Shown piece by piece: positions 37,491-46,013 of a stretch of 63,235 bases of DNA. Each line of letters begins with the position of its first letter. The first letter of the stretch is position 1. A program made the translations under genes and the position numbers. The DNA comes from Planktotalea frisia (GTDB lineage Bacteria > Pseudomonadota > Alphaproteobacteria > Rhodobacterales > Rhodobacteraceae), in contig NZ_MLCB01000214.1 in assembly GCF_001890925.1 (NCBI RefSeq), positions 1 to 63,235 on the forward strand. Reading direction: 5' to 3'. Below the pieces are notes generated by a model, which saw only the letters and a program-made list of their open reading frames with translations, ran no database searches and was not told where the DNA came from.

Positions 37491-38303
37491 ATGGCAGTAG
37501 GGATTTTCGACAGTGGCCTTGGCGGTCTGACCGTTCTGGATGCTGCGCGTGCGCGTTTGCCTGATGTACCGTTTGTCTATTATGCCGATAGCGCCCATGC
37601 GCCCTATGGCGTGCGCGATTCCGAAGATATTTATAAACTGACGAAAAAGTCGGTGGAATATTTGTGGGACAACGGCTGCGATTTGGTGATCTTGGCCTGC
37701 AACACCGCCTCTGCCGCTGCGCTACGCCGAATGCAAGAAGCAGGCGTGCCGACAGGTAAACGGGTGTTGGGTGTGTTTGTTCCCTTGATTGAAGCTTTGA
37801 CCGAACGCGAATGGGGCGATAACTCGCCACCGCGCGAAGTTGCTGTGACTGAAGTCGCGGTGTTTGCGACCCCCGCAACCGTGGCCAGCCGAGCGTTTCA
37901 ACGCGAACTTGCGTTTCGCGCGATTGGTGTGGACGTCGAAGCGCAGGCCTGCGGTGGCGTCGTCGATGCGATTGAAGACGGTGATATGATTTTGGCGGAA
38001 GCTTTGGTGCGCTCCCATGTGGACGCGTTGAAGCGCAAAATGCCCGCGCCGCAAGCTGCGATTCTGGGGTGCACTCATTACCCGTTGATGGAAACGCATT
38101 TCCAAGCGGCTTTGGGCGAGGGCGTGAAAGTATATTCACAAGCCAATCTTGTGGCCGAAAGCCTTGCGGATTATATCGACCGGCGTCCTGATTTTATCGG
38201 AACTGGCAAAACGCATCGTTACTTTACCAGCGGCGACCCTGCGCGGGTCAGTGATCGTGCGACACAATTTATGCGACGAGAAATTTCTTTCGAACCCGCT
38301 TGA
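37491..38303 (+). CDS. murI: Glutamate racemase
   Basis: It makes D-glutamate for peptidoglycan. The 270-residue protein has the family start [16 protein letters not shown], and the two catalytic cysteines C70 (ILACNTAS) and C194 ([10 protein letters not shown]). A GGAG site lies nine bases before the ATG. It is 71 bases downstream of the oxidoreductase gene and 32 bases before argC. Confidence 0.95.
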   Translation: MAVGIFDSGLGGLTVLDAARARLPDVPFVYYADSAHAPYGVRDSEDIYKLTKKSVEYLWDNGCDLVILACNTASAAALRRMQEAGVPTGKRVLGVFVPLIEALTEREWGDNSPPREVAVTEVAVFATPATVASRAFQRELAFRAIGVDVEAQACGGVVDAIEDGDMILAEALVRSHVDALKRKMPAPQAAILGCTHYPLMETHFQAALGEGVKVYSQANLVAESLADYIDRRPDFIGTGKTHRYFTSGDPARVSDRATQFMRREISFEPA

Positions 38304-38335
38304 TCGAACAGAGTTTCTTAAGAAAGACCAATGAC

Positions 38336-39364
38336 ATGACACAGAATATCGCAATTCTTGGCGCCTCTGGCTACACTGGCGCTGAACTTATCCGGCTTAT
38401 CGCCACGCATCCGAGCATGCAGATCAAAGCGCTCTCGGGGGAACGCAAAGCAGGTCAGCCGCTTGCTCAGGTGTTCCCGCATTTGCGCCATCTTGATTTG
38501 CCTGATCTGGTGAAGATCGCGGATATTGATTTCAGCGACATCGATCTCGCGTTTTGCGCATTGCCGCATAAGACAAGCCAACAAGTAATCGCGAAATTGC
38601 CGCGTGATCTAAAGATCGTGGATTTGTCTGCGGACTTCCGCTTGAGTGATCCTGAGGCTTACGCAGAGTGGTATGGCAATCCTCATAGCGCCGTCGATCT
38701 TCAGAAAGAAGCGGTCTATGGCCTGTCTGAATTTTACCGTGAAGAGATTAGGTCAGCGCGTTTGGTGGCCGGAACGGGCTGTAATGCGGCGACGGGCCAG
38801 TTTATCCTGCGCCCTTTGATTTCGGCGGGCGTGATCGGCTTGGATGATATCATTCTGGATCTCAAATGCGCGGTGTCCGGGGCAGGGCGGAGCTTGAAAG
38901 AAAACCTGCTGCACGCGGAATTGTCCGAAGGGTATAATGCCTATGCCGTTGGCGGTACGCATCGCCACCTTGGTGAGTTTGATCAGGAGTTTAGCAAACT
39001 AGCTGGCCGCGAGGTACGCATTCAATTTACGCCGCATCTGTTGCCTGTGAATCGCGGTATTCTGGCGACTTGCTATGTGTCTGGTGATGCGAGCGCGGTT
39101 TATGAGGCACTTGTTGCGCAATACGCAGCGGAGCCATTTATCGAAGTCCTTCCCATGGGCGAAACACCAAGCACGCATCATGTGCGCGGATCGAACTTTT
39201 GTCATATCGGTGTTGCCTCGGATCGCATCGAAGGACGTGCGATTGTTGTTGCAGCTTTGGATAATTTGACAAAAGGTAGCAGTGGACAGGCCTTGCAGAA
39301 CGCAAATCTGATGTTAGGTCTGCCTGAGACGGACGGGCTGATGCTTGCGCCGTGCTTCCCGTAA
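38336..39364 (+). CDS. argC: N-acetyl-gamma-glutamyl-phosphate reductase
   Basis: The third step of arginine synthesis, reducing N-acetylglutamyl phosphate with NADPH. The 342-residue protein shows the nucleotide-binding [15 protein letters not shown], the catalytic C149 in [10 protein letters not shown], and the later [15 protein letters not shown] chose the ATG at 38336 because the frame's first start (38300) would overlap murI and add 12 odd residues. The ribosome site is weak (AAGAAAG). ccmE follows after 19 bases. Confidence 0.95.
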   Translation: MTQNIAILGASGYTGAELIRLIATHPSMQIKALSGERKAGQPLAQVFPHLRHLDLPDLVKIADIDFSDIDLAFCALPHKTSQQVIAKLPRDLKIVDLSADFRLSDPEAYAEWYGNPHSAVDLQKEAVYGLSEFYREEIRSARLVAGTGCNAATGQFILRPLISAGVIGLDDIILDLKCAVSGAGRSLKENLLHAELSEGYNAYAVGGTHRHLGEFDQEFSKLAGREVRIQFTPHLLPVNRGILATCYVSGDASAVYEALVAQYAAEPFIEVLPMGETPSTHHVRGSNFCHIGVASDRIEGRAIVVAALDNLTKGSSGQALQNANLMLGLPETDGLMLAPCFP

Positions 39365-39383
39365 ACGGCTCGGAGTTTTCGAT

Positions 39384-39833
39384 ATGGCAATGACAGGTCT
39401 CAAGAAAAAGCGGCGCATTCAGATAGTGGCCCTTGCTACTGTCGCACTGGCTTTGTCGACGGCGCTTATCGGGTATGCGATGCGCGACGGGATCAACCTG
39501 TTTCGCGCGCCGAGCCAGATTATCGCGGAACCACCGCAGCCGAACGAGGTGTTTCGTATTGGTGGTTTAGTCGAAGAAGGCTCTATTCAGCGCGGCGTGG
39601 GTGAGGTTATCCGCTTTTCCGTGACCGATGGCGGGGCAAGCATTCCAGTGACCTACACAGGTGTCCTTCCTGATCTATTCGAAGAAAACCAAGGTATGGT
39701 TGGTCAAGGTAAATTCATCAACGGCGTCTTTGAAGCGTCTGAAATACTTGCCAAACATGATGAAACCTACATGCCCAAAGAGGTTGTCGATGCGCTCAAG
39801 GCGCAAGGGGTTTATCAAGAACCTGACGCATAG
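39384..39833 (+). CDS. ccmE: Cytochrome c maturation haem chaperone CcmE
   Basis: A membrane-anchored periplasmic chaperone that binds haem covalently and hands it to CcmF. The 149-residue protein has an N-terminal anchor (about residues 13-30), an OB-fold body (FRIGGLVEEGSIQRG, VTYTGVLPDLFEENQGMV) and the haem-binding H125 in AKHDETYMP. GGAG lies eight bases before the ATG at 39384. ccmF and ccmH lie further on, but the endolysin/holin cassette is inserted between. Confidence 0.94.
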   Translation: MAMTGLKKKRRIQIVALATVALALSTALIGYAMRDGINLFRAPSQIIAEPPQPNEVFRIGGLVEEGSIQRGVGEVIRFSVTDGGASIPVTYTGVLPDLFEENQGMVGQGKFINGVFEASEILAKHDETYMPKEVVDALKAQGVYQEPDA

Positions 39834-39857
39834 AGCGATCGTACTTGTAGCATTCTA

Positions 39858-39865
39858 TTAACCAT
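39858..39865 (+). promoter_or_regulatory. CtrA half-site candidate upstream of the lysis cassette
   Basis: The octamer TTAACCAT, matching the half-site of the alphaproteobacterial CtrA regulator, lies 37 bases before the endolysin start. The second TTAA at the full-site spacing is absent. CtrA is known to control gene transfer agent genes in Rhodobacter capsulatus. Confidence 0.3.
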
Positions 39866-39901
39866 ACACCCTGCATTTTCAGTTGAGTCTGAGGATGGGG
39901 G

Positions 39902-40537
39902 ATGTGGCATATGCCGAAAGTCGAAAACGATGACGTGCGCGCTTTGGCGGCTGAAATTGTGCAGCGCGAGGGGGGCTATGTGAATGACCCGAGCGATCTG
40001 GGTGGTGCCACGAATTTTGGTGTGACGATCCACACCATGCGCCGTCTTGGTCTTGATCTGACCGGCGATGGACGCGTGAGCGAGGCGGATGTGAAGCGTC
40101 TCAGCCAAGCGCAAGCAGTTGATATTTTCATCCTGCATTACTTTGACAAGCCGCGCATCGCGCAACTGCCTAATGCAATGCAAGCCAGCGTGTTTGATAT
40201 GTATGTGAACGCGGGCAGCAATGCGGTAAAAATATTGCAACGCATGCTCTCCAAAATGGGGTTTGAGTGCAACGCAGATGGTGCCATAGGCCCGCAAACG
40301 ATTGCGGCAGCGGTGCGCGCGCATGATTCTGCCCCTGATCATTTGAGTGACGCTTATGCGATTGAGCGGCGCAATTATTATTTCCGTTTGGCCGATAAAC
40401 GCGCGGCGAGCCGTAAATATGCGCGCACTCGGGCAGGGGGAAAAGGCGGTTGGATCACCCGAGCCGAGAGTTTCTTGTCCGCCAAATATCACCTTACATC
40501 GCAGGAATTTCAGCAAAGGATTTCAACATGGGCTTGA
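39902..40537 (+). CDS. GTA-type endolysin (GH108 N-acetylmuramidase)
   Basis: A 211-residue peptidoglycan hydrolase of glycoside hydrolase family 108 (holin-associated N-acetylmuramidase). The catalytic motif REGGYVNDPSDLGGATNFGV carries Glu23. The C-terminal peptidoglycan-binding part contains GFECNADGAIGPQTIAAAV. There is no signal peptide, so export needs the holin encoded by the next gene, which overlaps by ten bases. A GAGG site precedes the ATG. In Rhodobacter capsulatus, a homologous endolysin/holin pair lyses cells to release the gene transfer agent; the pair is outside the main GTA cluster there too. Confidence 0.88.
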   Translation: MWHMPKVENDDVRALAAEIVQREGGYVNDPSDLGGATNFGVTIHTMRRLGLDLTGDGRVSEADVKRLSQAQAVDIFILHYFDKPRIAQLPNAMQASVFDMYVNAGSNAVKILQRMLSKMGFECNADGAIGPQTIAAAVRAHDSAPDHLSDAYAIERRNYYFRLADKRAASRKYARTRAGGKGGWITRAESFLSAKYHLTSQEFQQRISTWA

Positions 40538-40926
40538 TTGATCGTATTTTTGGGATGGTCTTTGGTGGCGGGAATAACCTGATCCGTGACACCGCAGAAG
40601 TTTTTGTCGAGAACGCTGAAAAAGGCGCTGCGCGCGAAGCGGTGATGCGCGGTGATGCTTTGGCGCAGTTCGCAGGCGAGTTTGCGCTGCAACAACGCGG
40701 GCTGTTTGATCGCTTTATGGATGCACTGAACCGTATTCCGCGCCCGGCGATGGCGCTTGGAACGCTCGCGCTGTTTGTCTCTGCAATAACAGACCCGATT
40801 TGGTTTGCGTCGCGTATGCAAGGCATTGCACTGGTGCCTGAACCGCTATGGTGGCTTTTAGGGGCAATCGTGTCGTTCTACTTTGGTGCGCGACATCAGT
40901 TAAAGAACCAGCAGTTCCACAAGTAA
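40528..40926 (+). CDS. GTA-type holin (3TM family), apparently truncated by an in-frame stop
   Basis: A holin of the family named for gene-transfer release, forming the inner-membrane hole that lets the endolysin reach the wall. The 132-residue product has an amphipathic N-terminus (MGLIDRIFGMVFGGGNNLI), two clear hydrophobic segments (about 75-90 and 105-123), and ends GARHQLKNQQFHK at a TAA. AAGGA lies seven bases before the ATG. The same frame continues open and protein-like to 41097, so the original protein was probably about 189 residues. It may still be functional, since both membrane segments are present. Confidence 0.8.
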   Translation: MGLIDRIFGMVFGGGNNLIRDTAEVFVENAEKGAAREAVMRGDALAQFAGEFALQQRGLFDRFMDALNRIPRPAMALGTLALFVSAITDPIWFASRMQGIALVPEPLWWLLGAIVSFYFGARHQLKNQQFHK

Positions 40927-41097
40927 ATCGAGGCTTCGCTGGCGCAGACACCAACTGTTCTGAGCAATCTCATAGCGTTGGACGCGATGAAAGACGCGCC
41001 CGCCTCACGGCCAAAACGCGCCAAATCCGAGCCGCCGCTCACAACCGCATTCCCCAATAACGCGGCTTTGCAGGATTGGGCCAACACACGCGGCTAA
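40927..41097 (+). pseudogene. In-frame 3' continuation of the holin gene after TAA
   Basis: Directly after the holin TAA (40924-40926), the same frame runs 56 codons to a TAA at 41095-41097. The translation is protein-like (IEASLAQTPTVLSNLIAL, later NNAALQDWANTRG) and resembles what I recall of the tail of longer GTA holins. One base change in the TAA (for example to TCA or CAA) would restore a 189-residue protein. From 41098 to ccmF at 41173 I see nothing else. Confidence 0.6.
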
Positions 41098-41172
41098 ACC
41101 CGCGACAATGTGAACCGCAATTCCGCTCGAAAACGGTTGGCGATATGCAAGGCGCGCCCTATAGTTTGGGCT

Positions 41173-43131
41173 ATGATTACAGAGCTCGGACATTTCGTCC
41201 TCATCCTCGCCTTTTTGATCGCAATCGTGCAAGCGGTTGTGCCTCTGATCGGCGCGCACAAACACTGGTACGGCTGGATGGCCGTGGCCGAACCTGCTGC
41301 CAAGATGCAGTTTTTGTTTACGGCGTTTGCCTTTGCGGCGCTGACCTATGCATTTGTGACATCTGATTTTTCCTTGCGCCTTGTTTGGTTGAATTCGCAT
41401 TCCGCCAAGCCGATGCTTTACAAAGTCAGTGGCGTTTGGGGCAATCACGAAGGTTCCATGCTGCTTTGGGTGCTTATTCTGACACTCTTTGGCGCTTGTG
41501 CTGCGTGGTTTGGCGACAATCTGCCACCTACGTTGCGCGCCCGCGTTTTAGCAATTCAATCCTCTGTCGCAGTGGCGTTCTTCGCTTTCATTCTCTTCAC
41601 ATCTAACCCGTTCTTACGCCTCGCGGTCCCGCCGTTTGATGGCCAAGACCTCAACCCGCTCTTGCAAGACCCGGGCTTGGCCTTCCATCCACCGTTCCTT
41701 TACCTCGGCTACGTTGGTCTCTCGATGGCGTTCTCGTTCGCGGTCGCTGCTTTGCTCGAAGGCCGCGTCGATGCGGCTTGGGCCCGTTGGGTGCGTCCTT
41801 GGACGCTCGCGGCGTGGGTATTCTTGACGATTGGTATCGGGCTTGGTTCTTGGTGGGCCTATTACGAGTTGGGTTGGGGTGGTTTCTGGTTCTGGGATCC
41901 GGTCGAAAACGCATCCTTTATGCCTTGGCTTTTGGCGGCTGCCTTGCTGCATTCTGCTATCGTCGTGGAAAAGCGCGAGAGCCTGAAGAGTTGGACAATC
42001 CTGCTTGCGATCCTCGCCTTTGGCTTTTCGCTGATCGGTACATTCATTGTACGTTCAGGCCTGCTCACTTCTGTGCATGCCTTTGCCAACGATCCAGAGC
42101 GCGGTGTTTTCATTCTGATGATCCTCGCCTTTTTCACAGGTGGCGCTTTGATCTTGTTCGCGATGCGTGCTTCAACGATGGAAGCGAAAGGTGTGTTTAG
42201 CGTTGTCAGCCGCGAAAGTGCGTTAGTCAGCAACAACATTTTGCTCGCCGTTTCGTGTTTTGTGGTCTTCGTCGGAACCCTTTGGCCAATGTTTGCGGAA
42301 ATGTTCTTTGATCGCAAACTTTCCGTCGGGCCGCCGTTCTTTAATATGGCCTTCACGCCGTTCATGATTGCGTTAGGCTTGATCCTTCCGATTGGCTCAA
42401 CACTTGCGTGGAAACGTGGCAAGATCGGGCGGGCCGTGCATCAAATGCGCTATGTCTTCGGACTTGCGCTGGCTTTGGCATTGCTGGTTTGGGTTATGCA
42501 AACGGGTCGCTCGCTTATGGGACCCCTTGGTTTGTTCCTTGGCGCTTGGGTGGTCTTTGGCGCTGCTCTTGATCTTTGGATGCGCGCGCAACGCAAATTG
42601 GATCGCTTGTTGCGTCTCCCGCGTGCGGATTGGGGCAAGGCGGTTGCCCATGCTGGCCTTGGTGTGACGATGTTTGGCATTGCAGGTCTTTTGGCATGGC
42701 AGGTCGAGGATATTCGCGTCGCCAAGATTGATGAACCCTTCACCGTTGGACAATTCGAGCTGGAACTCAAAGGTGTAAAACGAGTGCAAGGTCCGAATTA
42801 TCTCTCGACGATGGGCGATGTGATCTTGCGCCAGGATGGTGTTGATATCGCACTGCTCAACCCTGAAAAGCGCAACTATCCTGTCGCGCAAATGCCGACG
42901 ACCGAAGCCGCGATCGATTATCGTTTCTTACGTGATGTCTATGTGGTTATCGGGGATCCGCAACAGGGCGGTGGCTGGACGCTGCGCACCTATATCAAAC
43001 CTTTAGCGAATTGGATTTGGGCAGGGACGTTGCTTATGGCCTTGGGAGGTTTCCTAAGCCTGTCTGATCGCAGGTTCCGCGTTGCTGCGGGCGCGCGCAA
43101 GCGTCGTGAAACACACGTGCCTGCGCAATGA
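41173..43131 (+). CDS. ccmF: Cytochrome c haem lyase subunit CcmF
   Basis: The large membrane subunit that ligates haem to apocytochrome c. The 652-residue protein has about 14 membrane helices and the hallmark WWD-type motif WGGFWFWDPVENASFMPWL, plus conserved periplasmic His residues, such as in KVSGVWGNHEGSMLLW. I chose the ATG at 41173 for the family's start MITELGHFVL; the frame runs up to 41110. It overlaps ccmH as ATGA. Confidence 0.95.
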   Translation: MITELGHFVLILAFLIAIVQAVVPLIGAHKHWYGWMAVAEPAAKMQFLFTAFAFAALTYAFVTSDFSLRLVWLNSHSAKPMLYKVSGVWGNHEGSMLLWVLILTLFGACAAWFGDNLPPTLRARVLAIQSSVAVAFFAFILFTSNPFLRLAVPPFDGQDLNPLLQDPGLAFHPPFLYLGYVGLSMAFSFAVAALLEGRVDAAWARWVRPWTLAAWVFLTIGIGLGSWWAYYELGWGGFWFWDPVENASFMPWLLAAALLHSAIVVEKRESLKSWTILLAILAFGFSLIGTFIVRSGLLTSVHAFANDPERGVFILMILAFFTGGALILFAMRASTMEAKGVFSVVSRESALVSNNILLAVSCFVVFVGTLWPMFAEMFFDRKLSVGPPFFNMAFTPFMIALGLILPIGSTLAWKRGKIGRAVHQMRYVFGLALALALLVWVMQTGRSLMGPLGLFLGAWVVFGAALDLWMRAQRKLDRLLRLPRADWGKAVAHAGLGVTMFGIAGLLAWQVEDIRVAKIDEPFTVGQFELELKGVKRVQGPNYLSTMGDVILRQDGVDIALLNPEKRNYPVAQMPTTEAAIDYRFLRDVYVVIGDPQQGGGWTLRTYIKPLANWIWAGTLLMALGGFLSLSDRRFRVAAGARKRRETHVPAQ

Positions 43132-43586
43132 GACAGGCGCTTGCAATCCTTTTGATGGTCATCGCGCTGCCCTTGAGCGCGGTACAACCGGATGAAGTGT
43201 TGGACGACCCTGTGCTGGAACAACGCGCGCGCGACCTCTCGAAAGGGTTGCGCTGTCTCGTGTGTCAAAATGAATCCATTGATGAGAGCGAAGCGCCCTT
43301 GGCCCGTGATCTGCGCCTTTTGGTGCGCGAGCGACTGGTGGGTGGGGACAGTGACTCGCAAGCGATTGACTTTATCGTGGACCGCTACGGCGAATATGTG
43401 TTGCTTCGACCCACCGTCACAGGCTCGAACTGGTTGCTTTGGGCCGCGGGTCCGCTCATGCTGCTGTTAGCCAGCGCGATTGGCTTTGGGTATCTGCGCA
43501 CGCGTCAAGGCGCGTCTGAGCCCGAAGTTGTCGCACTTAGTGACACGGAAAAGAACAGATTGGCTGAGCTGCTCAAAGACGAGTGA
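43128..43586 (+). CDS. ccmH: Cytochrome c maturation thiol oxidoreductase CcmH
   Basis: It reduces the haem-binding cysteines of apocytochrome c in the periplasm. The 152-residue protein has a signal peptide, the active-site motif LRCLVCQN with C43 and C46, a membrane helix (about 100-122) and a short cytoplasmic tail. It starts in the ccmF stop codon (ATGA), so the two are coupled. The enoyl-CoA hydratase gene follows after 30 bases. Confidence 0.95.
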   Translation: MRQALAILLMVIALPLSAVQPDEVLDDPVLEQRARDLSKGLRCLVCQNESIDESEAPLARDLRLLVRERLVGGDSDSQAIDFIVDRYGEYVLLRPTVTGSNWLLWAAGPLMLLLASAIGFGYLRTRQGASEPEVVALSDTEKNRLAELLKDE

Positions 43587-43616
43587 CACCGCCGCGTTTT
43601 GAATATGAGGACGAGC

Positions 43617-44393
43617 ATGGACTATCAAACAATCACATACGCAGTCGCGGACAATATCGCGGTTATAACGCTCAATCGTCCAGACGTTATGAACGCACTG
43701 AGCACTCAGATGCGCGCGGAACTCACCGATGCCGTGCGCACAGGTGGGCGCGAAGCACGTTGTGTGGTGCTCACTGGGGCAGGGCGCGCGTTTTGCTCGG
43801 GGCAGGATCTGGGTGATCGCGCCAACGCAGGTAACGTCGATCTTGAACGCACGTTGCGCGATGAATACCAACCCATGCTTGCGGCGATCACCGATTGCCC
43901 TGTGCCCACCATCAGCGCTGTGAATGGAGCGGCCGCTGGCGCGGGCGCCAACCTCGCCCTTGGTGCGGATGTGGTGATTGCGTCTGAAAAAGCGTTCTTT
44001 ATGCAGGCGTTCACCAAGATCGGCTTGATCCCTGATGCGGGTGGCACTTACTTCATGCCGCGCCAAATGGGCATGGCGAAAGCGATGGGCGCAGCCTTGT
44101 TTGCGGATAAAATCTCTGCTGAGCAGGCAGAACGCTGGGGCATGATCTGGGAAGCCGTGCCAGAGGCAGAGTTCGTCGCGACATGGAAAGCCCGCGCGAC
44201 GCATCTGGCCAATGGTCCTACCGCGGCTTATGCCGAAGCCAAACATGCGATCCGCGCGTCCTTTGAAAACTCGCTTGAAGATCAACTCACGCTAGAGGCA
44301 AAACTCCAAGGCAAATGCGGTCAAACGCGCGATTTCAAAGAAGGCGTCCTTGCATTCCTCGACAAACGCACCGCCGATTTTGAAGGGCGCTAA
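43617..44393 (+). CDS. Enoyl-CoA hydratase/isomerase (PaaG-like)
   Basis: A 258-residue crotonase-fold enzyme. The oxyanion-hole segments are visible (GRAFCSGQDLGDRA and NGAAAGAGANLALGADVV), as is the C-terminal trimer helix. The arrangement FTKIGLIPDAGGTYFMPRQMG is close to PaaG, the ring-1,2-epoxyphenylacetyl-CoA isomerase, but ordinary enoyl-CoA hydratase activity is also possible and no other paa gene is present. I chose the ATG at 43617, five bases after GAGGA, rather than the ATG at 43599. Confidence 0.85.
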   Translation: MDYQTITYAVADNIAVITLNRPDVMNALSTQMRAELTDAVRTGGREARCVVLTGAGRAFCSGQDLGDRANAGNVDLERTLRDEYQPMLAAITDCPVPTISAVNGAAAGAGANLALGADVVIASEKAFFMQAFTKIGLIPDAGGTYFMPRQMGMAKAMGAALFADKISAEQAERWGMIWEAVPEAEFVATWKARATHLANGPTAAYAEAKHAIRASFENSLEDQLTLEAKLQGKCGQTRDFKEGVLAFLDKRTADFEGR

Positions 44394-44416
44394 CCTGCTT
44401 GTTTCCCTTCTTCTTA

Positions 44417-44466
44417 AATATCCCGGGGGAGGCTGATCTTTGATCAGACGGGGGCAGAGCCCCAAA
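44417..44466. repeat. GC-rich hairpin repeat element
   Basis: A compact element between the enoyl-CoA hydratase gene and ssrA: AATATCCCGGGGGAGG, the palindrome CTGATCTTTGATCAG, then GGGGGCAGAGCCCC. It resembles GC-rich intergenic hairpin elements that I associate with roseobacters. It may also stop transcription from either side. Confidence 0.5.
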
Positions 44467-44473
44467 AAGAGGG

Positions 44474-44508
44474 AAAAGTAGTGCAGGTTTCTGTTGCCAG
44501 GTACCTGC
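44474..44508 (-). terminator. 3' hairpin of the tmRNA transcript
   Basis: On the minus strand GCAGGT (44508-44503) pairs with ACCTGC (44488-44483) across a 14-base loop. It is followed after five bases by TTTT and then CCCTCTTTTT. It is either the last structure of the tmRNA coding piece or its terminator. Confidence 0.5.
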
Positions 44509-44790
44509 GAACCCCGCCTAAAGTCGCTAAACCGTAGGGCTTAAGTTTTCAATAGTTCCGGTAGCTTACGCTGCCATCGCCATTGGAGCACGATTGTCAT
44601 TTGCAATTGTACATTTTGGGCCGATACGGTGGCACCCAGCCGAAACAAAGCTAACCCCTTTAGACGTTCGTCGATCCTATTTCGACCCCCTCCGCCGTCA
44701 AATGAACGGGTGATTGGTGGAGTCGCCGGGTACCGCCCCCGGGTCCGAACCGCTTATTACGGGCGCGTTTATGTCCATAGTCCTTGCGGA
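44480..44790 (-). ncRNA. ssrA: tmRNA, circularly permuted two-piece form
   Basis: It rescues stalled ribosomes and tags the nascent protein for proteolysis. On the minus strand the acceptor piece comes first (about 44790 to 44715, ending CTCCACCA with encoded CCA). A spacer of about 24 bases follows, then the coding piece (from 44689, GGGGTCGAAATAGGATCGAC). GGGGTCG pairs with CGACTCC of the acceptor end, including the G3-U70 wobble needed for alanylation. The tag frame is at 44604-44566: ANDNRAPMAMAA and TAA. The permuted order is the alphaproteobacterial type. The outer ends are approximate. Confidence 0.95.
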
Positions 44791-44797
44791 CATCTCA

Positions 44798-44826
44798 TAT
44801 ATAGGTAGCGCTTAAAGGTTTGCCAA
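44798..44826 (-). promoter_or_regulatory. Sigma-70 promoter of ssrA
   Basis: On the minus strand TTGGCA (44826-44821), a 17-base spacer and TATATA (44803-44798) form a near-consensus promoter. Transcription should begin near 44791. The -35 element lies inside the last codons of the DUF4345 gene. Confidence 0.8.
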
Positions 44827-45162
44827 GAGCAGATACGCCGCGGGGCCGGCTTCGAGTGAAAAATAGAGCATTGCTTTCTTGAACGGGGGTTTGTCCAAAA
44901 CAATCGACACCAAGCGTCCGACTGCGGCACCTGTATAAGCGACACCCAACATCGCATAGGCCATTGGGATGCCTGACCAGATTGCGAATATCCCCATGGC
45001 CACAAACAATCCGCCCACAGATGCGCGCAATTCGCTCAGCCCCATATTGCTGGGGCCGATCCCCAGATCTAGCGCAGAGGCTGTATAGCGTGGAGCAAGA
45101 AAGCCAAACGCGCCAAATGCGATGGTCATCAATGCGACGATGATATTGATGATTTCAATCAT
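44812..45162 (-). CDS. DUF4345 family small membrane protein
   Basis: A 116-residue protein with four hydrophobic helices, matching the DUF4345 pattern (LRASVGGLFVAMGIFAIWSG, then GAAVGRLVSIVLDKPP). Its function is not known. I chose the ATG at 45162 with TTTGGAG upstream; the frame begins seven codons earlier. It lies 57 bases after the GntR gene on the same strand. Its 3' end carries the -35 box of the ssrA promoter. Confidence 0.8.
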   Translation of the reverse strand: MIEIINIIVALMTIAFGAFGFLAPRYTASALDLGIGPSNMGLSELRASVGGLFVAMGIFAIWSGIPMAYAMLGVAYTGAAVGRLVSIVLDKPPFKKAMLYFSLEAGPAAYLLLANL

Positions 45163-45219
45163 TGAAGTCTCCAAAGGGCGCACGCAATTTTTCTAGAAAA
45201 AATTGTCTGCACTGCGGCT

Positions 45220-45948
45220 TTAACGGTTTGCTTTTTTATCGGCCATTTCTTGACCCAACTGCAATGTGTAAGCTGCCAACGTTTCTAAAGTTTGATCAAC
45301 TGCAGGGCCGTCTCCTGCATCGCAAAAATCAGCGATTTTTGTGTGCAGTGCTATTATGCGTTCGCGTGATCGCGCGGTAAACGTGATCATATTCATCAAA
45401 GGTTGCATCGCCTCGACAGCGCCTGCGAGTTGATAGGACAGAACCGGATTGCCGGCACCATCCACCAATGCACGGTGAAACGCGACATCACTCGCGCACC
45501 AACTTTCATCGCTCAGACCGGGTTGGGATTGGCGAAAAATCTCGGCCCGCATCGTTGCTAGATGGTCAGGTGTGCGCCGCTTTGCGCAAAGCGGCGCACA
45601 GGCGCGCTCTAATGCAAACCGTGCCTCGCACGCTGTTTCGAAACTCACTGCGTTCATCGACAGCAAAAGCGTCGATGTTGTGATCTGCTGCCCATACGCT
45701 TCTTCAAAGCTCAGCCGATTAACGAAAGCCCCACCAAACGCACCGCGCTGGGTGCGGATCAGACTTTGCGCGGCCAAGCGTTTCAAAGCTTCACGAACGG
45801 TCGCGCGTGACACTTCAAATTGCTCGGAGAGCTCAGCTTCAGAGGGCAAGCGCTCATCAACAATCAACGCGCCACTCACAATCGCATCGCGGATCGCTTT
45901 GGCGATCTGCGCAGAGAGATCGGATTTGGAATTTGGATCAATTTTCAT
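45220..45948 (-). CDS. GntR family (FadR-type) transcriptional regulator
   Basis: A 242-residue regulator. The N-terminal winged helix is typical of GntR (IRDAIVSGALIVDERLPSEAELSEQFEVSRATVREALKRL, residues 19-58). The C-terminal helical FCD domain has ASDVAFHRALVDGAGNP and likely metal-binding His residues. It is divergent from DUF2182-DUF1326-DinB-dmdA-acuI, with two GTCTGAC sites in the gap. I recall a GntR-type gene beside dmdA in Ruegeria, so a role in DMSP control is plausible but inferred. Confidence 0.92.
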   Translation of the reverse strand: MKIDPNSKSDLSAQIAKAIRDAIVSGALIVDERLPSEAELSEQFEVSRATVREALKRLAAQSLIRTQRGAFGGAFVNRLSFEEAYGQQITTSTLLLSMNAVSFETACEARFALERACAPLCAKRRTPDHLATMRAEIFRQSQPGLSDESWCASDVAFHRALVDGAGNPVLSYQLAGAVEAMQPLMNMITFTARSRERIIALHTKIADFCDAGDGPAVDQTLETLAAYTLQLGQEMADKKANR

Positions 45949-45974
45949 TTGTCTGACGTTTAAATGTCTGACAT
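45949..45974. promoter_or_regulatory. Paired GntR operator candidates
   Basis: Two copies of TGTCTGAC begin at 45950 and 45965, 15 bases apart. The second is the centre of a perfect palindrome, ATGTCTGACAT (45964-45974); the first reads TTGTCTGACGT. Both fit the GT-N3-AC core of FadR-type operators. They sit directly before the GntR start codon (45948) and would cover the promoter of the rightward genes. Confidence 0.7.
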
Positions 45975-46013
45975 TAAAAACGCAACCGAAACCTAAAAGT
46001 GATTCCGCACGCT

